DNA of 13,151 nt, from positions 1-13,151 of the forward strand of contig CALCGS010000065.1 of the NCBI GenBank assembly GCA_937901165.1, given 5' to 3'. Made by a program: the position numbers and the translations under genes. Within the stretch, counting starts at the first letter, position 1. Each line of letters begins with the position of its first letter. This DNA comes from an uncultured Alphaproteobacteria bacterium (GTDB lineage: Bacteria; Pseudomonadota; Alphaproteobacteria; Rs-D84). Below are positions 1 to 7,096 of the stretch, piece by piece. The notes beneath the pieces were generated by a model. That model had not been told where the DNA came from. It made no database searches and saw nothing but the letters and a program-made list of their open reading frames with translations.

Positions 1-25
1 AAACTAAAGAAGTGCTAAATAAAGC

Positions 26-48
26 AAAAAAAGCCTATAAAGGCTTTT
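26..48 (-). terminator. Intrinsic terminator of the pnp-ybaB unit
   Basis: Read on the minus strand, an 8-bp stem AAAAGCCT / AGGCTTTT closes a 4-base TTAT loop and runs into a tract of seven T. The stem begins inside the TAA stop codon of ybaB (47-49), so the gene ends directly in its terminator. The stem has only three G-C pairs, as expected in an AT-rich genome. Confidence 0.75.
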
Positions 49-349
49 ACATTCCAGGAATAGATACCCCGGCGGTTGCGTCTGCCATTACTTTTTCAAT
101 CAAACTATCCGCTTTTGATTTTGCGTCACGAAATGCACTTGATACAACGTTTGATAATTCTGTTGCATCAAGCGACATTGCTTTATCAGATATTGTTAAA
201 TTTATTAAATCGTATTTTCCTGACATTTCAATTATACAATCACCGGCACCTGCAATTCCTTTGACGGACATTTCGCCTAATTTATCTTGTGCGGCGGACA
301 CTTTATTTTGTAATTCTTGGGCTTGTGCCATCAATTGTTCCATATCCAT
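47..349 (-). CDS. ybaB: YbaB/EbfC family nucleoid-associated protein
   Basis: A 100-residue protein of the YbaB/EbfC family, small dimeric DNA-binding proteins linked to the nucleoid and often encoded beside dnaX-recR. Family features seen are a helical N-terminus (MDMEQLMAQAQELQ), a central strand region with GxGxxxIEMSGKYDL, a C-terminal helix rich in D/K/A (SAFRDAKSKAD) and a GVSIPGM tail. The ATG at 349 was chosen because AAGGAG (362-357) lies 7 bases upstream; the open frame runs further upstream, to 448, without a ribosome site. An ATG at 343 is a less likely alternative. It lies 58 bases downstream of pnp, on the same strand, with a hairpin between them, so it is probably co-transcribed with pnp. 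The usual dnaX and recR neighbours are not seen, although the window ends 46 bases past the gene. Family assignment is confident; the in vivo role is known only from the family. Confidence 0.88.
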   Translation of the reverse strand: MDMEQLMAQAQELQNKVSAAQDKLGEMSVKGIAGAGDCIIEMSGKYDLINLTISDKAMSLDATELSNVVSSAFRDAKSKADSLIEKVMADATAGVSIPGM

Positions 350-371
350 TGTTTTTCTCCTTTGAAAATTT

Positions 372-399
372 ACGCGCATAGATATTTTTCTATGCGCGT
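372..399 (-). other. Intergenic hairpin between pnp and ybaB
   Basis: A perfect 10-bp inverted repeat (ACGCGCATAG / CTATGCGCGT, 8-base AT loop) fills most of the 58-base pnp-ybaB spacer. It is notably GC-rich for this DNA. On the minus strand it is followed only by AAATTTTC, a poor U-tract, so it is a leaky terminator, an RNA processing site or a 3'-end stabiliser of pnp mRNA rather than a clear terminator. The structure is seen; its role is inferred. Confidence 0.5.
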
Positions 400-407
400 T
401 TGTTTTG

Positions 408-2576
408 TTATTTTTCGATTTCTGCGCCAGTTTTTTGGTCAATACCAACCATGCTTAAACGTGTTTTTCCGCGTTTGTCTGCACCCAGATATTTTACAAA
501 TACTGTATCGCCTTCTTTAATTTTTGCATCTTCGATTTTTTCCAAACGTTTACCTGTGATTTCAGATATATGAACCATTGATTCAAACCCATTCAAGATT
601 TTTACAAATAACCCAAAATCTTTCATCCCAGATACAGTACCTTTGTATATCATACCGACTTCTGGTTCTGCAACGATGTTTTTAATTCTGGCGATTGCTT
701 CTTCTGCGTCTTCTTTGTTGACCGCCATAATTTTTACAGTACCATCATCTTCCAATTCAATGGTTGTATTTGTTTCGCGTGTCAAAGCCTGAATAACAAC
801 ACCGCCTTTACCAATAACATCACGTACTTTGTCTGGGTTGATTTTTATAGTGTATGTTTGTGGTGCAAATTCAGAAACATTTTTACGTGGTTCTTTGATT
901 GCATCATTTATTTTACCCAATATGTGCATACGACCATCACGTGCCTGGGCCAAAGCGTGTTCCATAATTTCAAATGTGATAGATGTTATTTTAATATCCA
1001 TTTGTAATGCAGTAATACCGTCTTTGGTTCCTGTTACTTTAAAGTCCATATCACCCAAGTGGTCTTCATCACCTAAAATATCTGTTAAAATAGCGTAATC
1101 ATCACCTTCTTTTATCAAACCCATTGCAATACCAGCAACCGGACGCGTCAAAGGAACACCGCCATCCATCATTGCCAATGTTGCACCACATGTTGTTGCC
1201 ATAGAAGACGAACCGTTTGATTCTAAAATGTCAGAACAAACACGAATTACATAATCAAACTTTTCACGGCTTGGAACCATTGGATGTAATGCACGCCATG
1301 CCAAATTTCCATGTCCTAATTCACGACGCCCAGGCGATTTTAAACCCTTGGCTTCGCCAACGGAATAACCTGGGAAATTGTAATTTAATATGAAATCACG
1401 TTCTTCATCACCATCCAAAGATTCAATTGGTAACGCATCTTTGCCACCACCCAATGTCAAAGAAACCAAAGCCTGTGTTTCACCACGTGTGAATAATGCA
1501 GAACCATGCGCACGTGGCAATACACCCAATTCTATTTCTATTGGACGAACTGTTTTTGTATCACGACCATCAATACGTGGCAGTCCCGCTAAAATATTAC
1601 CACGCATAATACGTGCAGTTATATTTTCAACAATTTCATCCGCAAAAGATTCCAATGTAGATGTCGCAAGTGTTGTTTCTGGGAATAATTCAGCAATACG
1701 AGATTTTGCATCCGCATGAATAGATGCCAATGTATCCAAACGAACCAATTTTTCTTTGATGCCCAACGCATTTGTAATTTCTGGAACATATCTTTCAAAA
1801 TCAGATTCCATTTTGATATATTCAGCAGTTTTTTCAGGTACTTCCCAACGTTCTTTGCCAACTTTGGCAGCAAATTCATTTATAGCATCAATAACAACTT
1901 GTTGTGCATCAAAACCAAATTTAACGGCACCCAATGTTGTTTTTTCATCTAATTCGCCGATTTCAGATTCAACCATTAAAACACCATCTTTGGTTGCAGA
2001 AACGACCAAATCCATTTCGGATTCTTCAAGTTCTTTTTTAGATGGGTTTAATAAATAATTTCCATCTTTATACCCAACACGTGCGGCACCCACAGGGCCT
2101 TGAAAAGGAACACCAGACAAAGCCAATGCCGCAGATGATGCAATCATTGCCAAAATATCAGGTTGATTTTTCTTGTCATAAGAAAAAACCTGGGCAATTA
2201 TTTGAACTTTGTTTTTAAATGTTTCTGGGAATAATGGACGTATTGGTCTGTCAATCAAACGTGCAATCAATGTTTCAGACACGCTTGGTTTGCCTTCGCG
2301 TCTATCCCTGGAACCAGGAATACGACCAGCAGATGCGTATTTTTCTTGATAATCAACCGTCAAAGGAAAGAAATCTTGACCTTCGACTGCTGTTTTTTCG
2401 GCACATACAGTTGCTAAAACGATTGTACCGCCCATGCTTGCCCATACGGCACCATTTGCCTGTTTTGCCATACGTCCTGTTTCAAGACGGAGTGTTTCGG
2501 AACCATAAGGAACTTCTACCACTATTGGGTTATTTAATGGATGTTTTTCTTCTTTTTTCTTGAATCCAAATATCAT
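408..2576 (-). CDS. pnp: Polyribonucleotide nucleotidyltransferase (PNPase)
   Basis: A 722-residue PNPase, a trimeric 3'-5' phosphorolytic exoribonuclease of the cytoplasm that releases nucleoside diphosphates and acts in mRNA decay; E. coli PNPase is 711 aa. Domains in order: RNase PH 1 (about 17-150, with RLIDRPIRPLFP at 106-117), all-helical linker (about 240-325), catalytic RNase PH 2 (about 340-560), KH (about 573-632, GKGG loop 589-592) and S1 (about 640-710, KGTVSGMKDFGLFV). The FTRGETQAL phosphate-site motif lies at 362-370. The catalytic acids sit in TDILGDEDHLGDMD (498-511), with D499 and D505 matching the E. coli metal-binding aspartates. ATG at 2576 has AGGAG 6 bases upstream. rpsO, a common upstream partner of pnp, is absent; a Yip1-like gene precedes it on the same strand and ybaB follows. 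All key residues are present, so the enzyme should be active. Confidence 0.97.
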   Translation of the reverse strand: MIFGFKKKEEKHPLNNPIVVEVPYGSETLRLETGRMAKQANGAVWASMGGTIVLATVCAEKTAVEGQDFFPLTVDYQEKYASAGRIPGSRDRREGKPSVSETLIARLIDRPIRPLFPETFKNKVQIIAQVFSYDKKNQPDILAMIASSAALALSGVPFQGPVGAARVGYKDGNYLLNPSKKELEESEMDLVVSATKDGVLMVESEIGELDEKTTLGAVKFGFDAQQVVIDAINEFAAKVGKERWEVPEKTAEYIKMESDFERYVPEITNALGIKEKLVRLDTLASIHADAKSRIAELFPETTLATSTLESFADEIVENITARIMRGNILAGLPRIDGRDTKTVRPIEIELGVLPRAHGSALFTRGETQALVSLTLGGGKDALPIESLDGDEERDFILNYNFPGYSVGEAKGLKSPGRRELGHGNLAWRALHPMVPSREKFDYVIRVCSDILESNGSSSMATTCGATLAMMDGGVPLTRPVAGIAMGLIKEGDDYAILTDILGDEDHLGDMDFKVTGTKDGITALQMDIKITSITFEIMEHALAQARDGRMHILGKINDAIKEPRKNVSEFAPQTYTIKINPDKVRDVIGKGGVVIQALTRETNTTIELEDDGTVKIMAVNKEDAEEAIARIKNIVAEPEVGMIYKGTVSGMKDFGLFVKILNGFESMVHISEITGKRLEKIEDAKIKEGDTVFVKYLGADKRGKTRLSMVGIDQKTGAEIEK

Positions 2577-2628
2577 ATTTATCTCCTATATTTATTGAAT
2601 ACATTTATGCGGAGAAAATCATTCGTTT

Positions 2629-2657
2629 TTGTACTCTTAAACAAATACCAAGTACAA
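2629..2657 (-). promoter_or_regulatory. Leader hairpin in the pnp 5' UTR
   Basis: In the predicted transcript from the pnp promoter (start near 2681, leader about 105 nt), TTGTACT and AGTACAA form a perfect 7-bp stem with a 15-base loop. It lies just downstream of a run of seven G (2676-2670 on the minus strand). In enterobacteria the pnp leader is a double-stranded RNase III target used for autoregulation. Whether this hairpin plays that role is inference. Confidence 0.35.
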
Positions 2658-2687
2658 GAAAGAATAATTCCCCCCCGCTGTCAATTT

Positions 2688-2715
2688 ATTATAATTGATA
2701 TTTAGTTTTTTGCAA
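2688..2715 (-). promoter_or_regulatory. Candidate sigma-70 promoter for pnp
   Basis: On the minus strand, TTGCAA (2715-2710), a 16-base spacer and a perfect TATAAT (2693-2688) lie in the 170-base gap between the Yip1-like gene and pnp. The predicted start is near 2681. No terminator separates the Yip1-like gene from pnp, so read-through could also feed pnp. Confidence 0.5.
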
Positions 2716-2746
2716 ATTTTTAATTAAATTTCTAAATTCTGGTTAT

Positions 2747-3343
2747 TTATAACAAACAAGACAATGTTGCACTGGTATTTTTCAACATAAACCAGCCCGT
2801 ACGATAATCTGTGATATAGACCATTATCATAAATAATGCCAAAATCCCAATTATCAACAAAACATTTACTTTGTTTCCGTGCATACAATATGCAGATATA
2901 TTGTACAATAAAAATAATATCCACGTATCAACGGCAATACTGATTAGCCACATAGACCAACAATTAAATGCCAAAGAATTTAAAAATAATATTACTGGAT
3001 ATAAAAAGAAAACCGATGCCAATCCCTTGATTGCGATTTCCCAATCGCGTTCACCACCCGTTATTTCGGATATAAGCATTAATAAACCGCCCATCAAAAA
3101 CAGCAACGCAACCGCCAATACAGGAATGACAACCAACGCAACAAAAACACCGCTGATTGTGATGGTTGCACCGCCAATAAGACGTAAAAGCAAAACCAAT
3201 CCGCCCCCAAACAAACCATAAATAAATGCCTTGAACATAGATTCGTCAATATTTCCATCTGCAACTATTTTTGTAAAAAAATGACGTGGGTTGAATAAAA
3301 CTTCATATATATATTTAAATAAATTATTTTTTTGTTTTTTCAT
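2747..3343 (-). CDS. Yip1-like multi-span inner-membrane protein
   Basis: A 198-residue integral membrane protein. The short N-terminus carries a FNPRHFF motif (17-23), typical of the bacterial Yip1 family (PF04893), which is named after eukaryotic Rab-interacting membrane proteins but has no firm function in bacteria. About five hydrophobic segments are visible, roughly 38-58, 62-93, 105-122, 129-152 and 158-178; no signal peptide or catalytic motif is seen. ATG at 3343 was chosen over an in-frame TTG at 3358 because AAGGTG lies 5 bases upstream of it (3354-3349), inside the longer reading. It is divergent from der, and their promoters overlap. The family call is probable, resting on topology and the NPR..F motif; the function is unknown. 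Confidence 0.72.
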   Translation of the reverse strand: MKKQKNNLFKYIYEVLFNPRHFFTKIVADGNIDESMFKAFIYGLFGGGLVLLLRLIGGATITISGVFVALVVIPVLAVALLFLMGGLLMLISEITGGERDWEIAIKGLASVFFLYPVILFLNSLAFNCWSMWLISIAVDTWILFLLYNISAYCMHGNKVNVLLIIGILALFMIMVYITDYRTGWFMLKNTSATLSCLL

Positions 3344-3361
3344 TTTATCACCTTGCAAAAT

Positions 3362-3389
3362 TTGATTATTTATATTTTTGCTTTATAAT
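3362..3389 (+). promoter_or_regulatory. Sigma-70 promoter of der
   Basis: TTGATT (3362-3367), a 16-base spacer and a perfect TATAAT (3384-3389) precede der, giving a predicted leader of about 20 bases. The -10 box is part of the symmetrical TATAATTATA (3384-3393) shared with the divergent promoter. Confidence 0.65.
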
Positions 3390-3416
3390 TATAAAAAATC
3401 AATGGGAAAAAAACAA
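3388..3416 (-). promoter_or_regulatory. Divergent promoter of the Yip1-like gene
   Basis: On the minus strand, TTGTTT (3416-3411), a 17-base spacer and a perfect TATAAT (3393-3388). It overlaps the der promoter by two bases of the -10 box, so the two promoters face away from the same palindrome and probably cannot be occupied together. Confidence 0.55.
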
Positions 3417-4756
3417 TGATAAAAATAATTATTGCAGGACGTCCAAATACAGGAAAATCAACTTTGTTTAATGCGTTGACCGGCACGCGGGACGCATTGG
3501 TACATGACAGACCTGGTGTTACGCGTGATGTTATTGGCGGAATTGTTCGTGATACACCGTGGCAAATTTTTGATACTGCGGGGCTGGAAAATGAAAAAAC
3601 AGGAATTGGTGCTGATTCAACAAATATGGCTATGAACGCTGTATCTGGGGCTGATGCTATATTGTTTGTGGTTGATGGACGGGTGGGGCTGACCAATGCT
3701 GATATAGACTGGGCCAAGATTATACGTCGAAAATCACGTGCACCTGTATTGTTGTTGGTAAACAAATCAGAATCTGCAAAAAGAATTGCGGATATAAATG
3801 AATTTTACAAATTGGGTTTTGGCGAACCTGTACAAATATCTGCTGAACATAAACGCGGATTTGATGAAATATTTGAATTTTTGAATAAAATTGCTGAAAG
3901 TAAAAATATAAAAACTGAAAGCATAGAAAACAATTCAACAAATTCTAAAATTCATATTGCTGTTATGGGGCAACCAAATGTTGGTAAATCTACATTTGTA
4001 AACCAGGTTTTGGGTGAACACAGACAAATTGTTCGTGATGCACCGGGCATAACACGTGATACTGTAAAAATTCCAACACATTTTTATGGTCGCGACATTG
4101 TGTTGATGGATACTGCCGGATTACGCAGAAAGGCTGGGGTTACCGATGATGTTGAAACATTGTCTGCAATAAAATCTTTGGATGCAATTGAAAAAGCAGA
4201 TGCGGTTATTTTAATGGTTGATGCAACAAAAAATATTGAAAATCAGGCGCTGGGAATTGCGGCAAAGATATATGATGGTGGAAAAATATTATGTGTTGCA
4301 TTGAATAAATGGGACTTGGTCGAACCAGAATTACGTGATGAAAAGTTATTAAAATTAAAACATCAATTTTCAAATTCTTTTCATCAAATAATAAAACCTA
4401 TGATTTTGGCAATATCGGCGGAAAAAGGAACTGGTGTACAAAATATGTTCAAAAGAATATATGAACAATACGACATTTCCAACGCCCAGGTACCAACCAG
4501 TTTACTAAACAGAATTGTTGAAAAATTGGTTGCGGACCGTCAACCACCAATGTCCAGATTAAAAAGACAAATGAAAATAAAATTTGCAAGACAAATTGGA
4601 AAACACCCAATGCGGATAAAAATAAATGTTGGTGGTGCGTCTGATATTCCAGAATCTTATACCAGATATTTAAGACGCGGTATTGCAAACGAATTACATT
4701 GGGAACACTTACCTATTGTAATTGAATACGAAAAATCCGATAATCCTTTTGATTGA
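3416..4756 (+). CDS. der: Ribosome-assembly GTPase Der (EngA)
   Basis: A 446-residue double GTPase needed for 50S ribosomal subunit maturation. GTPase domain 1 has GRPNTGKS (8-15) and DTAG (53-56), with NKSE (116-119) at the G4 site; domain 2 has GQPNVGKS (185-192), DTAG (232-235), NKWD (297-300) and SAEKGTG (334-340). A C-terminal KH-like domain follows (about 355-440, with RQPPMSRLKRQMKIKFARQ). The G4 of domain 1 ends in Glu where the consensus NKxD has Asp. The length matches short alphaproteobacterial forms (E. coli has 490 aa). ATG at 3416 has a weak GGGA 8 bases upstream. The gene is transcribed alone between a divergent membrane-protein gene and convergent mreB. Confidence 0.96.
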   Translation: MIKIIIAGRPNTGKSTLFNALTGTRDALVHDRPGVTRDVIGGIVRDTPWQIFDTAGLENEKTGIGADSTNMAMNAVSGADAILFVVDGRVGLTNADIDWAKIIRRKSRAPVLLLVNKSESAKRIADINEFYKLGFGEPVQISAEHKRGFDEIFEFLNKIAESKNIKTESIENNSTNSKIHIAVMGQPNVGKSTFVNQVLGEHRQIVRDAPGITRDTVKIPTHFYGRDIVLMDTAGLRRKAGVTDDVETLSAIKSLDAIEKADAVILMVDATKNIENQALGIAAKIYDGGKILCVALNKWDLVEPELRDEKLLKLKHQFSNSFHQIIKPMILAISAEKGTGVQNMFKRIYEQYDISNAQVPTSLLNRIVEKLVADRQPPMSRLKRQMKIKFARQIGKHPMRIKINVGGASDIPESYTRYLRRGIANELHWEHLPIVIEYEKSDNPFD

Positions 4757-4798
4757 TAAAAGAAAAATATCAATCAACAAGTATCTATCCGTCACAAC

Positions 4799-4828
4799 AA
4801 AAAACGTCCCAAATCCGGGACGTTTTTT
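4799..4828. terminator. Bidirectional terminator between der and mreB
   Basis: The stem ACGTCCC / GGGACGT (4804-4810 with 4817-4823, 6-base loop) is flanked by A5 on the left and T5 on the right, so it works as an intrinsic terminator on both strands. It ends plus-strand der, 42 bases after its stop, and minus-strand mreB, whose TAA (4834-4832) lies just beside it. Confidence 0.88.
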
Positions 4829-4831
4829 ATT

Positions 4832-5881
4832 TTAATACATTGTTTGTAAAATATGTTGATTTTTATCAAGGCTGGATAACATTTTACCACTGCCCCGTGC
4901 AACGCAATCCAGTGGTTTGTCAACCAAAAATACAGGCAATCCGGTCGCTGCACGTATCGCGGCATCCAAACAACGAAGTGATGAACCACCACCGGTCATT
5001 GCGATTCCAAAATCCGCAATATCTGCCGATAATTCTGGTGGTGTTGCACCCAAAGCCTGGTGTACTGTATCAACTATTTTTGCAACAGTTTGTGATAATG
5101 CAGATGCAATTTGTGATTCTGTAACGATTGTTTCGCGTGGTGTGCCACTTAACAAATCGCGTCCCTTGATTTTCATTGTCAATTCATTTGCTTTATCTTT
5201 TGGTGCGATTGCAGTACCAATCTTTTTTTTGATTTCTTCTGCTGTATTTTCACCAATCAACAAATTTTTACTCTTACGAACATAATCGATAATATCTAAA
5301 TCCATTTGGTCGCCAGCTGTTCTGATTGCGCTGGAATATACAACACCGCCAAGTGACATAACGGCAACCTCTGTCGTACCACCACCAATATCCAAAACCA
5401 TAGACCCAACAGGCTTTTCAACAGGAAGTCCCGCACCAATAGCGGCCGCAGTTGATTCTTCAACGATATAAACCTTGCGCGCACCGGCGGCATCGGCAGC
5501 CTCTTGTATTGCACGACGTTCAACCTGGGTTGCACAAGATGGCACGCATATTATGATAAGTGGTGCCGCCAATGGGTTACGACGATGAACTTTGCGTATA
5601 AAATATTTTATCATTTCTTCTGCAACTTCAAAGTCAGCAATAACACCATCACGCAACGGACGAACCGCGGTTATTGTTCCAGGTGTACGACCAAACATTT
5701 GTTTTGCTTCTGTTCCGACGGCAAGAATTTCCTTGCGTCCCAACAATCTATTTTCAGCAACCGCAACCACAGACGGTTCATTTAACACAATTCCGCGTCC
5801 TTTGACATATATAAGTGTGTTTGCAGTTCCCAAATCTATTGCCATATCTGCCGAAAAGAACTTCATTAACCAGTTATACAT
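4832..5881 (-). CDS. mreB: Rod-shape determining actin homologue MreB
   Basis: A 349-residue bacterial actin that polymerises under the inner membrane and guides lateral wall synthesis. Actin-fold nucleotide motifs are in place: phosphate 1 DLGTANT (16-22), connect-1 region with EESTAAAIGAG (141-151), phosphate 2 LDIGGGTTEVAV (163-174) and adenosine motif MTGGGSSL (295-302). The N-terminal MYNWLMKFF is a likely amphipathic membrane anchor. The start at 5881 follows GGGGG (5890-5886); an in-frame ATG at 5914 falls inside the predicted -10 box and is therefore unlikely to be transcribed. mreC, mreD and pbp2, the usual downstream partners, are absent; the gene ends at a strong terminator. The bacterium is expected to be rod-shaped or elongated. 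Confidence 0.96.
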   Translation of the reverse strand: MYNWLMKFFSADMAIDLGTANTLIYVKGRGIVLNEPSVVAVAENRLLGRKEILAVGTEAKQMFGRTPGTITAVRPLRDGVIADFEVAEEMIKYFIRKVHRRNPLAAPLIIICVPSCATQVERRAIQEAADAAGARKVYIVEESTAAAIGAGLPVEKPVGSMVLDIGGGTTEVAVMSLGGVVYSSAIRTAGDQMDLDIIDYVRKSKNLLIGENTAEEIKKKIGTAIAPKDKANELTMKIKGRDLLSGTPRETIVTESQIASALSQTVAKIVDTVHQALGATPPELSADIADFGIAMTGGGSSLRCLDAAIRAATGLPVFLVDKPLDCVARGSGKMLSSLDKNQHILQTMY

Positions 5882-5913
5882 TTTTCCCCCATAGAGTTTT
5901 ATTATTTTTTTCA

Positions 5914-5942
5914 ACTATAAAACGGCATATACAAAAAATCAA
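5914..5942 (-). promoter_or_regulatory. Sigma-70 promoter of mreB
   Basis: Minus strand: TTGATT (5942-5937), a 17-base spacer and TATAGT (5919-5914). The start would be near 5907, giving a leader of about 26 bases before the chosen ATG. This promoter position decides the mreB start. Confidence 0.62.
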
Positions 5943-5971
5943 GATGTCTGTGCCAAAAAATGTTTTTTTAT

Positions 5972-6001
5972 TTGATTTTAAATATATTTTGTTATTATAC
6001 A
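5972..6001 (+). promoter_or_regulatory. Candidate promoter of rnpA-yidD (leaderless start)
   Basis: TTGATT (5972-5977) with an 18-base spacer to TATACA (5996-6001), or 15 bases to TATTAT (5993-5998). Either way transcription would begin within a few bases of the rnpA ATG at 6006, and no Shine-Dalgarno sequence is visible there. The -10 call is uncertain. Confidence 0.4.
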
Positions 6002-6005
6002 CTGT

Positions 6006-6356
6006 ATGAGAAACACAATAAAATCTTATAACGATTTTAGAACAGAGCAGATAGAGCCAGCCGCAAAATCTGCATTATTTACGATTCGTACAAAAGACGC
6101 AAAATTTCCAGACGATCCGCGTTATGGATTGGTTGTGCCCAAAAAAAGATTTCGATTTGCCGTACAAAGAAATCGTGCCAAAAGGCTTTTGCGCGATTGG
6201 ATTGCATTTAATCAAGATTTAATGATTGATGAATTTGATTATATTTTTTTTGCACGCGATGCGATTTTGAATTCTGACCGTGAAACTGGACGTGATGCCA
6301 TGCGCAAGGCATTAAATTACATCAAAAAAAATCACGATAATTCTAATGAAAAATAA
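6006..6356 (+). CDS. rnpA: Ribonuclease P protein component
   Basis: A 116-residue RnpA, the basic protein that binds the RNase P RNA and helps remove 5' leaders from pre-tRNAs. The family signature lies at 41-64: GLVVPKKRFRFAVQRNRAKR, i.e. the RNRxKR helix (55-60) after a KK strand; KSYNDFR (6-12) matches the N-terminal leader-binding strand. ATG at 6006 is the only suitable start, and there is no ribosome site before it, so leaderless translation is likely. The end overlaps yidD by 11 bases, implying translational coupling. rpmH, the normal upstream neighbour, is replaced here by divergent mreB. Confidence 0.88.
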   Translation: MRNTIKSYNDFRTEQIEPAAKSALFTIRTKDAKFPDDPRYGLVVPKKRFRFAVQRNRAKRLLRDWIAFNQDLMIDEFDYIFFARDAILNSDRETGRDAMRKALNYIKKNHDNSNEK

Positions 6357-6588
6357 TTTAAAATCTGGATTTTTATCTGGCATTGCTGTTAAATTCATAA
6401 ATTTTTATCAAAATGCTATTTCGCCAATTATTGGTGGTAAATATGCGTGCCGTTTTACCCCAACGTGCAGTCAATATACCAAAGACGCCATTCTTAAATA
6501 CGGAATATTCAAAGGAATATGGCTGGGAATCAAAAGAATTTCACGTTGCAGACCGGGGGGTGGGTTTGGATACGACCCTGTTCCTTGA
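6346..6588 (+). CDS. yidD: Membrane protein insertion efficiency factor YidD
   Basis: An 80-residue YidD-family protein, thought to sit at the inner face of the membrane and assist YidC-dependent insertion. Hallmarks: FYQNAISPIIGGKYACRFTPTC spans 20-41, with the conserved C..TPTCSQY block (35-44), GIFKGIWLGIKR (53-64), and the terminal RCRPGGGFGYDPVP (67-80). Conserved Cys35, Cys41 and Cys68 are present. The ATG lies inside the end of rnpA (11-base overlap), with no separate ribosome site. yidC, which commonly follows, is absent; accB follows with its own promoter. Confidence 0.93.
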   Translation: MKNNLKSGFLSGIAVKFINFYQNAISPIIGGKYACRFTPTCSQYTKDAILKYGIFKGIWLGIKRISRCRPGGGFGYDPVP

Positions 6589-6612
6589 CATACGTGTTTA
6601 TTGTGGTAAAAT
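6585..6612 (+). promoter_or_regulatory. Strong extended -10 promoter of accB-accC
   Basis: Consensus TTGACA (6585-6590) overlaps the yidD stop codon; a 16-base spacer leads to TAAAAT (6607-6612), preceded by TGG, an extended -10. The block GTGTTTATTGTGGTAAAAT resembles that of the helicase promoter (9985-10013). The accB ribosome site AGGA (6635-6638) is 6 bases before ATG 6645. Confidence 0.7.
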
Positions 6613-6644
6613 TTTATTGATATACAAATTAAAAAGGATAAACA

Positions 6645-7091
6645 ATGTCTTTTCGTGCAACTGTTGAATCTATGTCAAAAATTATGGATGATATGGGGAT
6701 TACAGAACTTGATTTGGAACGTCAATTTTTATTTGGTGTGTATAGGAAGCATATACATCTGTCCAAGGGTAAAACGGTTGGTATGCCTGTACAAATGCCC
6801 ATGGCGAACACGCAACAATATTCAAACACACAAAACAAAAACAATAATGATAATGTGCAAAATGCGTTAAAATCACCAATGGTTGGTGTTGTTTACTTGG
6901 CGGCTGAACCTGGGGCGAAACCATTTGTAAATGTTGGTGATACTGTACATGCTGGCGATACTGTTGCATTGGTTGAAGCGATGAAAACATTTAATCCAAT
7001 CAAATCTGAACGTGATGGGACTGTAAAAGAAATTTTGGTTTCTGATGGGGCGGCGGTTGAATATGACCAACCTTTAATTGTAATAGAGTAA
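6645..7091 (+). CDS. accB: Biotin carboxyl carrier protein of acetyl-CoA carboxylase
   Basis: A 148-residue BCCP that carries biotin between biotin carboxylase and carboxyltransferase in the first step of fatty-acid synthesis. The C-terminal biotinyl domain (about 75-148) has the modification site EAMK (111-114, Lys114) in EAMKTFNPIKS, and the flanking KSPMVGVVY and DGTVKEILV strands. The N-terminal helix region (1-35) is typical. The linker (about 50-72) is rich in Asn and Gln rather than the Pro/Ala of many BCCPs, in keeping with the AT-rich DNA. It is 5 bases upstream of accC in the same transcript. Biotin attachment by BirA is expected; no birA is in the window. Confidence 0.94.
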   Translation: MSFRATVESMSKIMDDMGITELDLERQFLFGVYRKHIHLSKGKTVGMPVQMPMANTQQYSNTQNKNNNDNVQNALKSPMVGVVYLAAEPGAKPFVNVGDTVHAGDTVALVEAMKTFNPIKSERDGTVKEILVSDGAAVEYDQPLIVIE

Positions 7092-7096
7092 ATTCA

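Noticed and set aside
829..2563. Several 80-115 aa plus-strand frames antisense to pnp
   Set aside because: They are shadows of a fully conserved PNPase gene; composition and sequence resemble no protein family.
3344..3358. TTG start for the Yip1-like protein
   Set aside because: The ATG at 3343 has a well-placed AAGGTG that itself lies within the longer reading.
5882..5914. Longer N-terminus for MreB (MKKIIKLYGGK...)
   Set aside because: The ATG at 5914 falls inside the predicted -10 box, and MreB proteins normally begin close to the FFSxDxxIDLGT motif.
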